Notes under the pieces: generated by a model
What the model saw: the letters and a program-made list of their open reading frames with translations, nothing else
The model's database searches: none
What the model was told of the DNA's origin: nothing
Program-made: the position numbers and the translations under genes
In this document: positions 1 through 11,696 of the stretch, piece after piece
Layout of the letters: every line of letters starts with the position of its first letter
Numbering within the stretch: the first letter of the stretch is position 1
DNA from: Prillingera fragicola
Lineage: Eukaryota > Basidiomycota > Tremellomycetes > Trichosporonales > Trichosporonaceae
Assembly: GCA_002335605.1 (NCBI GenBank)
Contig: BEDY01000004.1
Coordinates: 930,001-994,000 of the forward strand
Length of the DNA: 64,000 nt
Direction: 5' to 3'

Positions 1-24
1 GAGGTATCGAGAACTCGGCTAACG

Positions 25-3000
25 ATGCAGGACGAGTATGAGATTAACCACGCTATCTCTTATGCGCACTATGTGACCTCGCTTTCGCAGTCGTCGTCGT
101 ATCTCACCACGGCACTTCCCAAGTTACGCCAGCTCATCACGGGGCTCATTGCACAAGGTACTCCGGGAGCATCATCGCACGCCGAGTCCTCAAGCTCGGC
201 TTACAGCGGTGCCCCTGGGACCTCGACGTCCCATGCCCTCCTCCTGGAGGCCCTCCTGAAAGCCGTCCTCTGGGCCGGCTGGGTCCACCCGGAAGTCGGT
301 GCTGAGGCTGGTGATCTCGTCGGCGAGCTTCTGGAGCGCGTTGAAGGTCTCATGACGCGTGCTCCTACTTTTGCTGGTGTCATGCTTGCCGCCATTCACG
401 CTGTCATGTCGCACGTGCCATTGCCCGTCCTGCCTCCCGCGGCGGTCGCGCGGATCATCGCCGCAGCGACAGCTATCGGCTCTCCCGGAAACCTTCTCAA
501 GGCCGTTCGCGACGTGCAGAGTGGATCAGCATCGCCAGGCCTCGCCCGCCCTGTCTATAACACTGCACCGCACCCAACCTCGCCCGGCGCCGCCGCCCTC
601 CTCATTACCGAGATTGCCAACATTGTGCTAGCCCGTGCACTCACTCCCGACCCCGAAGTCAAGCAGTCTGCGTTTTCGCGCGATGGTAACGCTCTGGGCC
701 TCGACGCCGCGCCGAGCCCCGTGTGGCGCACACAGACGGATGCGTTGCTGCTAGAGCCAGCAGTTCAGGCTGGCATCGAGGACGTTGCCGCAGGTTCATC
801 GGCTCTTGACAATGCCGGCAAAATGGCGCTGTCATGGTGGATTGAGCTCAACGAAATGGATTATGGGTCAGGTTTCAGTGCAGGCAGCGGCGCATCGCGC
901 AACTTCATGTTCCACTCGAACAATCCCGACGAGGAAGTGTATCTCACTGTCGCCGTACTGCACATGCTCAATCTCATTGCCTTACATCAGCAAGATGCCG
1001 AGGGCGCACAACTTGTGCGCCTGAAGCACCTTCTGTCTGAGAACTCGACCGTGTCTGATTCGCGTGTGCTCCAGGCAGCGTTCGTGTGCTTAGCCATTGT
1101 GGTACGAAAGTGAGTTTGATCCAAAAGACATTTGCTGATGGCAGCCATCCCGGACTTGGCACTTCGCTCACTCACCATCTCCGCCGCCTGCTCATGTCGC
1201 CGCTGCCGGCTCTCGACAGCGAGATTTCGAGTACGGGGACGCAACTGTCGCCCACCATCTGCGCGGCATCAACTTGCCTCGCCATGTGCATTGAGATGTC
1301 CTCCAACGACGATCTGATCTCGTCGACCCTGTATTCGCTTCTGGGTGTTCTCAGTCACGGCACGACAATCGCGCCTGGGGCAATGTCCGTTAGGTCGTCT
1401 CCGCTGGCCCAAGACTACAATGCCAGGTCGTTCGTGTCTGGCAAGCGCAACGACGAGCAGCGCCAACTCATAAGCACCACTGCAGTGGAGATCGTGTCGC
1501 GCCTGGCCATTGACACTGGCCGCGATGACATTATCCATCTGGCAGTGTCCATGCTTTTGCAGCGTCTGCGTGGCGTCGACATCGCTACAGAATCGGCGAT
1601 CGTGACCAACCTCGTTCCACTTGCACTTGTGGCGTCCAACGCCGACCTCGTCGAAGTATACCGCGCCTTCTCCGGGATCTCGCGGTCCTCGCACCCCGAG
1701 GATCCACGGACGTCTTCGAATGCCGTTCTGGCAGCGCAGACCACCCTCGCCAAGGGTCTCGGCAACCGCCTCGATGCTGCGGATGGTTACCTCGCCGAGC
1801 TCTTGTCATTGTTCGCCGACAAGGGCACTCAGACACAATATGTCTCAATGGGTGGCCATGGAGACAAGCATGGCGAGAAGCTCTCTGGCATGCGGGCGAA
1901 CAACGAGAAGCGTGCATCGGACATGAAGGCTGGTCTCGCTGCGCTTCTGCTGCCAATCTCGGAACTGCTCTCTCACTCGGCCTACCACCCGGACGAGAAC
2001 GCGACACCAGAGACAGTTGCATTGTTCAGGAACATGTGGTTGCTGTGCGTGGCCTTCGGTCTCAGCGGCCAGCCAGGTCGCACTCGCCTGTCGGAGCATG
2101 AGAGCAACGCGCTTGCTCGCATCGCTGTCAAGACTCCAGTGCTCGTTCTCGAGAATGCGAACGACTTTGTCGGAAGTGAACTCGAGTACAACACGATCCT
2201 GCGCAAGGACTTTGGGTCTTCGATCCACACTCGCATGCGCACTACCCTCACCGAGCTTCTCGGGTCCAAGTCGCTCACACACGACGTCAACAAGTTGACT
2301 GTCCCACAGCTCACGCTGCTTGTGGCCATTCACGATCTCGAGGAAACGCGGACTCTGCACGACCGCCCGTCTGTTATTCTACAGTACTTCTCCAACGAGT
2401 CGATGAACAAGAGCCTCGTCAGTGGACCCCTGTCTGGCATCGCCAACAAGCTCGCTGGCGTTTTCCTGAAGAAGATGAGCCGGCAGGTCGTCGTCCACGA
2501 GCTTCCCCTCGTTGTCAGCGAAGAGGTTCGGAAGATCTTGGTGGCATGCACCCACCGCATGCGCATGGTTCGGGACGTGGCCGTCAAGTACGCCAGCAAC
2601 ATTATCGAGACGTTCTCCGCTCTTATGTGCGACCGCGGCGTGGTGTTCACACTACTCGAGATTCTGACTCTGCTTCGCCGCGCATGCGAGATGCAGTTCA
2701 CGGACGAGTACTCGCCCGTGCACGAGTTCACTTCGGACAAGATGCTCGACCTGATCCTTGTGCTCACGGACGATTATGCCGTGCGGAACCACATCATAAC
2801 GAGGTTGCACGATCTTGCCCGCCGCTGGCTCACCATGGCCATCTCGCGAGCGCCTATCGAGGTGCAGTCGACTCTTCAGGCATACCTCAATGAATCGCGC
2901 GACACACTGCTCATCGACAGCGTCGAGATGGGTGCCGGTTTGGCACTGCAGTACTGCAAGGCCATCTCGCGCCTGGACCGTCAAGAGACCGAAATGCCCG

Positions 3001-5840
3001 TCATTGGTGACTGGCGCTCAGACTGTTCCAACCTCGTTGTGAGCCAGTTTGCCGCCAAGAACTACTATGATGGCGAGCTCGGCGGCGCTCGACATGTGCT
3101 CGGCCAGGGTCTTAAATCGCTGCAGAAGGGTGCGCCATCGACTTCCTCGTTCGAGGAGCGTGTCGCGTTCAAGCAGCAGATGGCCACTGCGATTGCAAAC
3201 GTTCACACCAAGGAGGCGTTGCCCGTGCCCGAGATCCGTCGCTTGCTGTTGCGCGCGGTCTCAGTCCTTAACGCGTCGCCTATTATGGATGTGGACATTC
3301 TGCAGTGCCTTGTGGCGCTCCCCATGGAGTCGTTCACCCCTCTGTCCATTGCGGCCGGTGTCGACGCGTGGACGTGGCTTGTCCGCCAGCGCCCCGAGTC
3401 CGAGGTGTCTGTCATTGGCGAGATCTCGGCTGGGTGGCTGAAGACTATCAAGGAGTCCAAGGGTTTGTTCAGCATGAGCATGAACTACCACGACCCCTTC
3501 TCGCAGCCCATTGAGTACGCACCTAGCGACAAGCGCGTCATGGACATTGAGATGGCGCGCGCGCGCAAGATGCTCCGGCCGCACCTGTTGCTGGTGCAGA
3601 TTCTGTCGTCTCAGTTCCAGGCCGTCAAGTACCGCGCACCGGGTATCATGGTGTCGCTTGCGCGCCTCATGCTGCGCTCGCTTGCCAACTACAAGCACAT
3701 GTCAACCCACCCACTTGCTCGTGAGGTGCGCTTCTCGCTGCTCTTGTTCGGCTTCCAGATCCTCGCGAGCTCGCGCATGGAGACGATGCTTGAGTTGAGG
3801 TACCGCGACGCCCTGTTCCAGGCTGCCTTTGGCTGGTTCGCCGTGCGCCCCCAGTGGTCGTTTGGCAGCGACCGTATCCAGGTCGCTGCCGAGATTTCGC
3901 TGCTGTCCGACTTTATTAAGCACGTCAACGAGGACCAGGTCCGTGCCGACCACGCGACGTCGTCGATGACGGACCGTGCTCCTGCTTGGCTCATTCCCGG
4001 TTGCAACTCACTACAGGAGTACATGTCCTCGCATCGCGAGCGTGTCAGGTTGCTCAACCTCCTCGTTGAGAGCGAGATCAACCATCTCAATGTGTGGATC
4101 AACCCGGCCAACGACCGCGGACCGCGCGTGGCCGTCGGCACCGTTGAGGCCAGCGTTGGGGTCGAAGAGTGGGCGGCACTCGTTCGCAAGGCCTGGAAGA
4201 TGTGCCCTGGTGTCGCTGTTCAGATGGGTGAACGATTCAAGCACGCTGGCGTCTCGACCGAGATTACCAGGCTTGTACGCAGCCACCCATCGGCTGTGCT
4301 CGACGTTCCCGAGGCTCTGACCTATCTGCTTGGCGACAAGCTCGACCCTGCCATGCGCAGGATCAGCGTGCTCAAGTGGCTGCTCATCTGGGATGCCGTC
4401 CCACCAGTCCTGGCCCTCGACTACTTCCAGCCGCGCTACGGCAATGACCCTATAGTGTTGCAGTACGCAATGCGCACGCTCGAGCAGCACCCTGTCGACT
4501 TGACCTTCTTCTTCGTTCCGCAGGTCGTCCAGGCGCTCCGCTTTGACGAGACTGGCTACGTTGAGCGTTTCATTTTCGAGACGTCCAAGATCTCGCAGCT
4601 GTTCTGCCACCAGATTATTTGGAATATGAAGGCCAACACGTACAAGGACGACAATGGCGAGGAGCCTGACCCCATGAAGCCCCAGCTTGACCGCATGGTG
4701 GACATGATCGTTGGTAGCTTGTCGGGCAAGGCCAAGGACTTTTATGAGCGAGAATTCGGCTTCTTCGCCAACGTCACCGACATCTCTGGCAAGCTCAAGC
4801 CGTACATTAAGAAGACCAAGCCAGAGAAGAAGGCCAAGATTGACGAGGAAATGGCCAAGATTAAGATCGAGGTCGGTGCGTACCTCCCCTCCAACCCGGA
4901 CGGAGTGGTGGTGGACCTCGACCGTAAGTCGGGCCGTCCCCTGCAGTCGCACGCCAAGGCTCCCTTCATGGCCACCTTCAAGGTGCGCAAGGAACGTGTG
5001 GACCTTGAGACCACCGACGACGCTGGCGACGACATTGAGCACAAGTCAACGTACGATGTGTGGCAGAGTGCCATCTTCAAGGTCGGAGACGACTGTCGTC
5101 AAGACGTCCTTGCGCTGCAGCTCATTGCCATGTTCAAAAACGTGTTCACTCAGCTGGGTCTCGTGCTTTACCTGTACCCTTACCGCGTTACGGCCACTGC
5201 TCCCGGTTGTGGTGTTATCGATGTCGTCCCCAATGCGACTTCGCGTGACGAGATGGGTCGCGCGCAGATCAACGATCTTGTCGAGTACTTTGTGGACAAG
5301 TACGGCGGTGTCGACACTGTCAGCTTCCAGAACGCGCGCCTCAACTTCATCCAGTCAATGGCCGCGTACAGTGTCGCTTGCTACATCTTGCAGATCAAGG
5401 ACCGTCACAACGGTAACATTATGATTGACGGCGCGGGTCATATTGTGCACATCGACTTTGGCTTCCTGTTCGACATTGGGCCAGGTGGAATCAAGTTTGA
5501 AGCCGGCTCGTTCAAGCTTAACAAGGAGATGGTTGCCCTCATGGGCGGCTCGGACTCGCAGGGCTACCGGATGTTTACCGAGCTTACTGTCAAGGCCTTC
5601 CTCGCCATCCGCCCACACGCAGACCAGCTCGTGGGCACAGTCTCGCTCATGCTCGGTACTGGCTTGCCCAGTTTCAAGGGCGAAGGTACCATCAAGCGCT
5701 TGCGTGACCGGTTCGCGCTCCACCTCAACGAGCGTGGCGCTGCAGAGTTCATGATGGGCATTATCAAGAACGCGCACGAGAACATGCGCAGTGACATCTA
5801 TGACGGATTCCAGAAGTACCAGAACGGTATTCCGTATTAG
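25..5840 (+). CDS. STT4: Phosphatidylinositol 4-kinase III alpha (Stt4), probably 5'-partial
   Basis: Makes PI4P from phosphatidylinositol at the plasma membrane. Two exons, 25-1109 and 1145-5840, are joined by a 35-nt intron (GTGAGT donor, CTGAT branch, CAG acceptor) that restores one frame of 1,926 codons. The long N-terminal part is alpha-solenoid-like. A PIK helical domain lies at about residues 1420-1530. The kinase domain shows GDDCRQD (about 1676), the catalytic loop KDRHNGN (about 1780) and HIDFGF (about 1797), and the protein ends in FQKYQNGIPY as Stt4/PI4KA proteins do. The first 30 bases contain CTAAC followed by GATGCAG, which looks like an intron end, and the frame is open to base 1, so the true start is probably outside the window and the ATG at 25 may not be used. 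Family assignment is secure. Confidence 0.93.
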
Positions 5841-6012
5841 CCAGCTAGATGGGTGTTAGGTGTGCGGGCATCTTATCTATATTCATGATTGTCATATTAG
5901 AATGGAATGCAACGACTATGCATTGTTGGCTACAAAGTAGTAATCTCACATGGAGCAGAGTAGTCAGAAAACAAGTTGGATGTTCAGAGGTGGGACGGTA
6001 GGCGGCGTTGCA

Positions 6013-6986
6013 TTAGAGCTTCTCCTTTGCTGCTTCCTCAAGACCGGCCCAGTACTTGAGCTCGACGGCCGAACGTTTGGCCTCGGTAAGGTCTGGAGGA
6101 TCCTGCTTGAAGGCGTCCGTGATCTTGATCACGAGGGCATCAACCTTGGCTGCAAGGGTCAGTACAGGCCCCTTGGCAACAATACCCACCCTTGTTTTCG
6201 TCACGCAACTGCTCAATCTCCTCAGGCAAGGAAGCCTCTTCGAGCTCCTCGCGCGCCTCCAGAATCTCCATGAGCATGTCGTGGTCGGCGAGTTTGTCCG
6301 TCTCGGCCGTGTCGAGACCATACTGGGCAAGCTTCGGGTCAGCAGCTTCCCTACCCGGCACGGTGACTTACGATATACTCTGCCCTCCTCAAAGGACTCG
6401 CCAGCGTCTCATACGCCTTGTTAACCTGTGCACTCAACTCGGCCGCCAACGCCGTATCGCCACCAGCCTGACGGTCAGGGTGGAGTGCCGCTTGCCGCTT
6501 GAGCATGCGGTTGCGCAGGTCGCGAGGGTTGAGCTCGTAGCCGCGCGCCGGGAGACGGTCAAGCTCGCTTGGAATATCAAAAGTATTGTGGCCAGGGATG
6601 CGGCGCTTGGGTCGCGCAGGAGCATTGCTGCCCGTCTGCGTAGAAGCGTCCGGAGTTGGCGGTGCCGCGTCTGGTGCGCCCTCGGGCGAGCAGACGGGGA
6701 TGGGTTCCGAGACGCTCAGGAGACTGTGCAGAGAGAGGCCTTGAGGAATGCGCACAAGGGCACCACATGACGGGCAGGGGGAGGCGGGAAGTGGGATTTG
6801 CGCACCGCACGAAGGGCAGGCGCGAGTCGGCGCCGCAGAATTGGAGTATGCTGCCGCGCTAGTGGAGTGGGCGAGGGCAAGAGTGGCGGGGCGAACTGAC
6901 AGTGCTGGCCTTGGCGTTGAGCTGAGGGTTGAGCTGAGAGTGCTCCGAGACACCCGGGCAGTGATGGATCCTATCCGACTGAACAT
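6013..6986 (-). CDS. JAC1: Mitochondrial J-type co-chaperone Jac1/HSCB with tetracysteine domain
   Basis: Iron-sulfur cluster co-chaperone that works with the mitochondrial Hsp70 and the Isu scaffold. Exons are 6372-6986, 6190-6331 and 6013-6149, with two 40-nt introns having CTGAC branches; 297 aa. The start at 6986 opens a basic, Ser/Arg/Ala-rich mitochondrial presequence. An in-frame ATG at 7061 would add 25 hydrophobic residues and is less likely. Two CPSCG motifs (Cys57, 60, 71, 74) form a tetracysteine module like that of human HSCB, which yeast Jac1 lacks. The J domain follows with HPD at about 169-171, then RRAEYI and an HscB-type C-terminal helical domain. The first acceptor is ambiguous: AAG or CCCAG, nine bases apart, differing by three residues. 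I chose AAG because it gives the family-like LAQYGLDT. It is convergent with STT4. Confidence 0.9.
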
Positions 6987-7234
6987 TGTTGAAAGTGGCG
7001 AGGAAACAGGCAAGAAGAGGAGCAACGAGATGGACACTGGCGATGAGATGGTGACTCCCACATTGCATCACACACCCTCCCTCCACCTTACCCCCATTTT
7101 TACGTAAGTATTCTCGGCTCCGCTCGGACACTCGGCCGATCGTGACAAAAAAAGTTCCATCGTCATCCACTGATGCATGTGAGAAGTGTATATGGGCAGC
7201 GAGTAGGCTAGGCTAGTGTACAAGCATGGAGGAT

Positions 7235-8099
7235 TTATGCAAGGGCCGGCTGGTTCTCGGGCACTGGGTGTGTGTTAGCGATAAGCGTGGGGGAATGTGG
7301 AGGGTTATACTCACGCTGCATGGCGGGGACGGGGGCCGCAAAGGCGCGCGACATGAGCACACCGACACCCTCGAAGACACCGAGAAGGATACCACATCCA
7401 ATGGCACCGGAGAGGGCGGCCTTAGGGCCGGCTGGAGTTGTCAGCACGAGATCAAGGGAGTGTGGAGGGCAGGGCGGCCCGCAAACACAGCGCCTGCCGC
7501 TCCAACAGTTAACACTCACAACGTGCAGCCAGTGTTCCACCAACGAGGAAACCAGAGATGATGGCGTTCCAGGGGTCCTCCTTCTGACGGTAACCCTTGA
7601 CGGCGCAGTCAAAGGTTGAGAAGAGACCACCCCAGATACCGAAGTTTCCACCGAGGACAGGTGCGCGAGCCTTGATGGCCGACATCGAACCAACAAAACG
7701 CTCACCCTAGAGAGTCAGCTTGTGCCACATGCCTGCCAGTGCAGGGGTAGGCCTTTATATCGAGACGCAGTGTTCGAGACGTGGTGTTCAAAGGTCAATC
7801 GAACAATTGCCACTTAGCCAACACTGTCCGTGCCGCTACAGTGGGCGCTTGGCGACATGCTACGCCTGGCTACCCGACTCTGTAGGCTACCCCGCTCCAT
7901 TTGCAAGCACTCACCCTGGGGCTGTTCCTCGCTCCCTTGATACCGTGCCAGATACCACCACCGATGGCGCCCATTGCGAACGCGCCACCGAAGTCGTTAA
8001 GAATAACGTAAGGGCTACAGGTTAGTCAATCTAATCAAATAAAACGGTTTGGCCCTCTAGAACTCACCATGGGTCACGGGTGTGGTCGGCGTGCGACAT
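7235..8099 (-). CDS. TIM17: Mitochondrial inner membrane translocase subunit Tim17
   Basis: Core subunit of the TIM23 presequence translocase. Five exons: 8068-8099, 7915-8014, 7520-7706, 7315-7431 and 7235-7263 (introns 53, 208, 88 and 51 nt), giving 154 aa, the usual Tim17 length. The reading starts [20 protein letters not shown]. It continues with the family signatures [38 protein letters not shown] and [20 protein letters not shown]. The hydrophobic, Gly-rich segments are the expected four membrane helices. Every exon join keeps frame and uses GTGAGT donors. The second intron (208 nt) is unusually long for this region. It is divergent from RPB8. Confidence 0.95.
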
Positions 8100-8557
8100 T
8101 TTGGCGACTGGGGGAAGAGGGGAGGGGAGGGTGAGGTGAAGGTGGTTGCTGGTGTTGAGTGTCCGGGGGCTGTCTATGCTACTTTTTCGTAGATATACAG
8201 CTAATTCTAACTACCGTGCGTTGTGCTAGCCTAGTGCTTATCACTGCAAGGGCAGATTTGATGTTTGTAAGTTGAAGATGAAGTGGTGATAGGAAGTTGG
8301 GCGGCGACGGCGAAAAAGCGGTCCCTGTCGATGGATGGCGGGGGTGATAAAATGGGGGAAATATTTACATTATGGTGCACTTGTTGAGATTTCTGATGAT
8401 TGTCCACCGGCTCTCTACACCAGCTGCTGCTGCATTCATCTAACCCATCTCTACACCGAGCACCTCACTCCTGGCATCGAGCACGCAGCGACGGCATCCG
8501 GCTTGCATCTACTATTATCTTAATATCCCAAACCTTCGCTTGTGTTAGCTGCTCACC
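8100..8557. other. Divergent intergenic region TIM17/RPB8
   Basis: 458 bp between the two start codons, so it should hold both promoters. It has C/T-rich runs just upstream of each gene. I see no convincing TATA box, RNA gene or repeat. Confidence 0.6.
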
Positions 8558-9217
8558 ATGGACGAGCGCTCAAACATTGTCTTCGAGGACCGCTTCACCA
8601 TTTCCGTGAGTTGAGCTGGACCATGAACTGGGGCATCGAACTTGGTGTGGCATGCGTATGTTCCCTGTGGAATTCGAATGTCTCGCCTTGAAGCGCATTC
8701 ACCTTGCAGAGCTGCAGATACCCTCCAAACCCCCTCGTCGGCGTATATGTTGCTGACTCTCCAGGACGTCGACCGGGATGGCAAGCGCTTCGACCGCGTC
8801 TCGCGTGTGAACGGTACCTCGCGTGACCTCGGCATGCAGCTCACTCTTGACATTGCCACCGAGCTCTACCCCCTGGCGGTCAACGACGTTGTTTCGCTCG
8901 CAGTTGCCCGCAGCCTCAAGCCTGAGGACGATGCTGCTGCTGCCATCGAGGCTGACGCTGCCGAGGGCGCGTCCGAGGACGGTGTTGGCAAGAAGATTAA
9001 GCGCGAGCTGTGGCGTGCCGAGGACCAGGGACTGGCCAACGACTATGACTATGTCATGTTCGGCAAGGTCTACAAGTTTGACGACTCGCAAAAGGGAGAA
9101 AACATGACCACCGCCTACATGTCGTTTGGCGGTTTGCTCATGGCGCTCCGTGGAAGCTACCGGCATCTCGCCAACGTTGTTGTTGGTGAGAACGTCTATC
9201 TCCTCATGCGCAAGTAG
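8558..9217 (+). CDS. RPB8: DNA-directed RNA polymerases I, II and III subunit Rpb8 (RPABC3)
   Basis: Small shared subunit of all three nuclear RNA polymerases. Exons 8558-8605 and 8765-9217 flank a 159-nt intron; 166 aa. The start ATG lies in a CACCATGG context. The N-terminus reads MDERSNIVFEDRFTIS, then DVDRDGKRFDRVSR. The conserved OB-fold end is present: DYDYVMFGKVYKF, then MSFGGLLMALRG, then VGENVYLLMRK. An Ala/Glu-rich stretch at about residues 75-100, absent from the compact animal protein, makes it slightly longer than usual. It ends about 100 bp from the convergent CFA20-domain gene. Confidence 0.94.
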
Positions 9218-9323
9218 ACTGGTGGTGGCATAGATGGAGAGACGGCGGACGTGGACATGCATGTACATTACGACTTAGATGAGTGTGCTCATGCTCATCT
9301 GGCTGCTGATGTCTAACGACGTC

Positions 9324-10362
9324 TCACGGCTCGGCTCCATACAGTGCCCACTCGTATGCTCCAGCTCCAAGGGCATCCACACTGCGCTGCCCGTCGGCAG
9401 CAAGCCACACTCGTCTCAAGCGGCAGTTCGCATACACGCGAATGTAAGACACTGACGCGAATTGCGAGTCGGGCAGAGCGGCAAAGTAGACTTGGTCGTC
9501 TGCACCAGCTCGTTTCCTCTTGCCTGTGTCTTCTGCACTGGCTGCTGGCCCAACCTGCTTGCTCTGGATCGCGTGCAGGGTCCGGAAGAGAGGGAGAAAC
9601 GGGGCAAGGTGGAGGGAGAGTTCCAGCCAGTCTGTCGCACGGCCCTGGAGGCTGGGTAGCGCCAGTGGAAGAGTGACCAGGGGCGGAGTGCGGCGTGTCT
9701 TGAGATTTGGTTCTTTCTGTTCCCGTCAGTTGTTCTATTCATCATCGAGGCTCTAAGAGCATTGGCGGCGTTCAGCCGCACGCATTAGCAACTCACCACC
9801 CATGAACACAGCCGCACAGCTCCTTCCCTCCCCCGTGTATCCACAAGTCCAATCTCGATGGCCACCCCACGCGCACCGAGAGCTTTGAGATGGACCCCGA
9901 GCCACGGTAATGTCGCTTCGAGCGGTTCATGATCCACCGTGCGCCTTCCTCCGTCTCGTGCTCCACTGTTGCGTTGGGCGACGCTTCCGCCTATCTCGAT
10001 ATACGTATCTGGGCTCTTCGACTGGATATGCAGGACCTGACAAGCCAGGCCCCCACGCTGAGGGTGATTCGGCACGTGAACGGCCGGATTGCGCGCTCGA
10101 CTCTGGGATGCACCCCTAGGAAGTTGGAGAGCTCCCTGTCGAGCTGCAGCGGTGCTTGACCCTTCTCCAACGTCGGCGCGGGGATATTCGGTGTCATTAA
10201 GGACTGTCAAAAACGAGGACTCGTCGTCACCCGTGTGAGCCCGCCAGAGTGGGGAGAGCGCTGGTGAGGACGTCGAGGAAAGGAGGGTAAGCAGCGAGGG
10301 CTGGCGTTAGTCGTGTCAGTGCGCGGGTAGCTAACCTGTACTGTGCCTGATAGAAGAGGCAT
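9324..10362 (-). CDS. CFA20-domain (DUF667) protein
   Basis: Recovered by splicing. Exons are 10336-10362 (27 nt), 9797-10300 and 9324-9716, separated by introns of 35 and 80 nt with CTAAC/CTGAC branches; 307 aa. As in CFAP20/Bug22, it opens with a short hydrophobic PSLLTLLSSTSSP segment and a Trp. Next come a TYI strand, LPWLGVHLKAL with a following strand, a PPLVTLPLALPSL segment, then DWLELSLHLAPFL. Near the C-terminus (272-281) is YANCRLRRVW, almost matching the family's ANCRIRRVYF. Order and spacing agree along the whole domain. Extra, low-complexity inserts lie at about residues 50-95 and 225-250. In animals and protists this domain binds microtubule doublets and centrioles. Its role here is unknown. 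The assignment rests on remembered family sequence, not a search. Confidence 0.8.
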
Positions 10363-10609
10363 ACTGCTTGGGTCCTGTGGTAGGTGGGCCTCGGGAGTGG
10401 GTTGGCTGGTGTTTGAATGTTGTTGACGAGGATGTTAGTGACATCGAAATCTCAGGTGGAGGTGGACCAGTTTCAAGATTTTGGTACCAGCCTTTCGCGG
10501 CGACCGAGCGGTGAAGTTCATGTCGCTGCTGGTTGCCTTGCATCGTCATGTCCAAAAGTATAGACACCGGGAACATGTTCAACATTACTCTCATAGCAAT
10601 ATACACACA

Positions 10610-11481
10610 TTATGACTTCTCGTACACTGCGTCCTCGCCAGAACAGATGACGCCCCAGCCTTCTAACCTCTGCGCTCCTGCCCACAACACATGCCCCGCA
10701 GGTGCTGGAATCACTGTACTAGCCTCACCAGCCTCTCCAGAGCAGCTCTCCCTACTCTTGTCTCCCTGTTTCGCCTTCAAACCCTTCGCAGATTCAGCCT
10801 CCACGCCCTCGGCAGTGACTGCCTTCTCCCGGTCATGGAAAGCCACACAGCGGACCTTCCTCGCTCGCCGACGCCCACGTACTGGCCCGTCCACACCAGG
10901 CTCGGGAAGGGATATTGGAGGGGCTGGCATCCTGTGCGTCTTGCCGCAGTGCACACAAGTTTGGTGCACAGTGTGGTCGTGTGTGCGGTTGGCTGAGTAA
11001 ATTAGCACCAGCCACCAACGAAGACATGCTGGCCTACTTTTAACGCGCACGCGTGCGGTGATGCCAGGAATAAGCACAGTTGAGCACGATGAGCAGAATG
11101 CTCTCTTAAGAGCGGGGTCGCTAGTCATCAGCACCGCCATTCGATACGCACGTCTGACACATCTTCAACTCACATCTTGACTTGGTTGTGCACCGACCAC
11201 TTCTTGAGGGAACTAATCTCAGATCGTGCAATACAACCCATATCGGCAGCCTCTCCCCCATCATTCAAGTCCTCTGAGGCCTTCTGCTTGCCCTTTCGGC
11301 CATTGCACGGTGCCGGAGGCAGGCGTGACGAGGACGCGGCGGCTGGTGCCAGTTGCTGGAGAAGAATGCTCGCCTGGAGTGCAAAGTGCGCACGCTCCAG
11401 ATGATCTCGATTCGGAAGAGGAGGCGGGACGTCGGAGCGTGCTTTGGCACGCTGGCGCTCTAGTTGCTTCTTGCTCACCAT
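10610..11481 (-). CDS. RPR2: RNase P/MRP protein subunit Rpr2/Rpp21
   Basis: Nuclear RNase P subunit for tRNA 5' processing. Exons 11174-11481, 11038-11120 and 10610-10992 (introns 53 and 45 nt) give 257 aa. The family core is rebuilt only after splicing: DPALKRAFCSSC (Cys112/115) followed by LIPG and a basic TARVRVK strand, then CVHC (Cys143/146). Together these four cysteines make the zinc ribbon of the Rpr2/Rpp21/Snm1 family. The N-terminus is a basic helix, and the about 110-residue C-terminal tail is low complexity and basic. Snm1 (RNase MRP) is a paralogous alternative; the DPxLKR motif favours Rpr2/Rpp21. Confidence 0.85.
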
Positions 11482-11696
11482 CGTGAGACACTGCGATGAT
11501 GGTCACTTGGTCACTTGCAAGAACATAAATGCAAACCAAATAATGAAGGTACTGTAATTGATTACAATATTTTTGCCTCCGCTAATGACACTCTGCGTCC
11601 CGGATTCTCTGTAAAATACCTCCGTCCATCTAAAATGTCGGCGAGCCTCTTGTGGAAAAGGTCTCTACAACGTCTCACCTCCTACTAAACATCACC

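Noticed and set aside
4011..5042. 343-codon minus-strand frame over STT4
   Set aside because: Antisense of the PI4K helical and pre-kinase region, which has family motifs.
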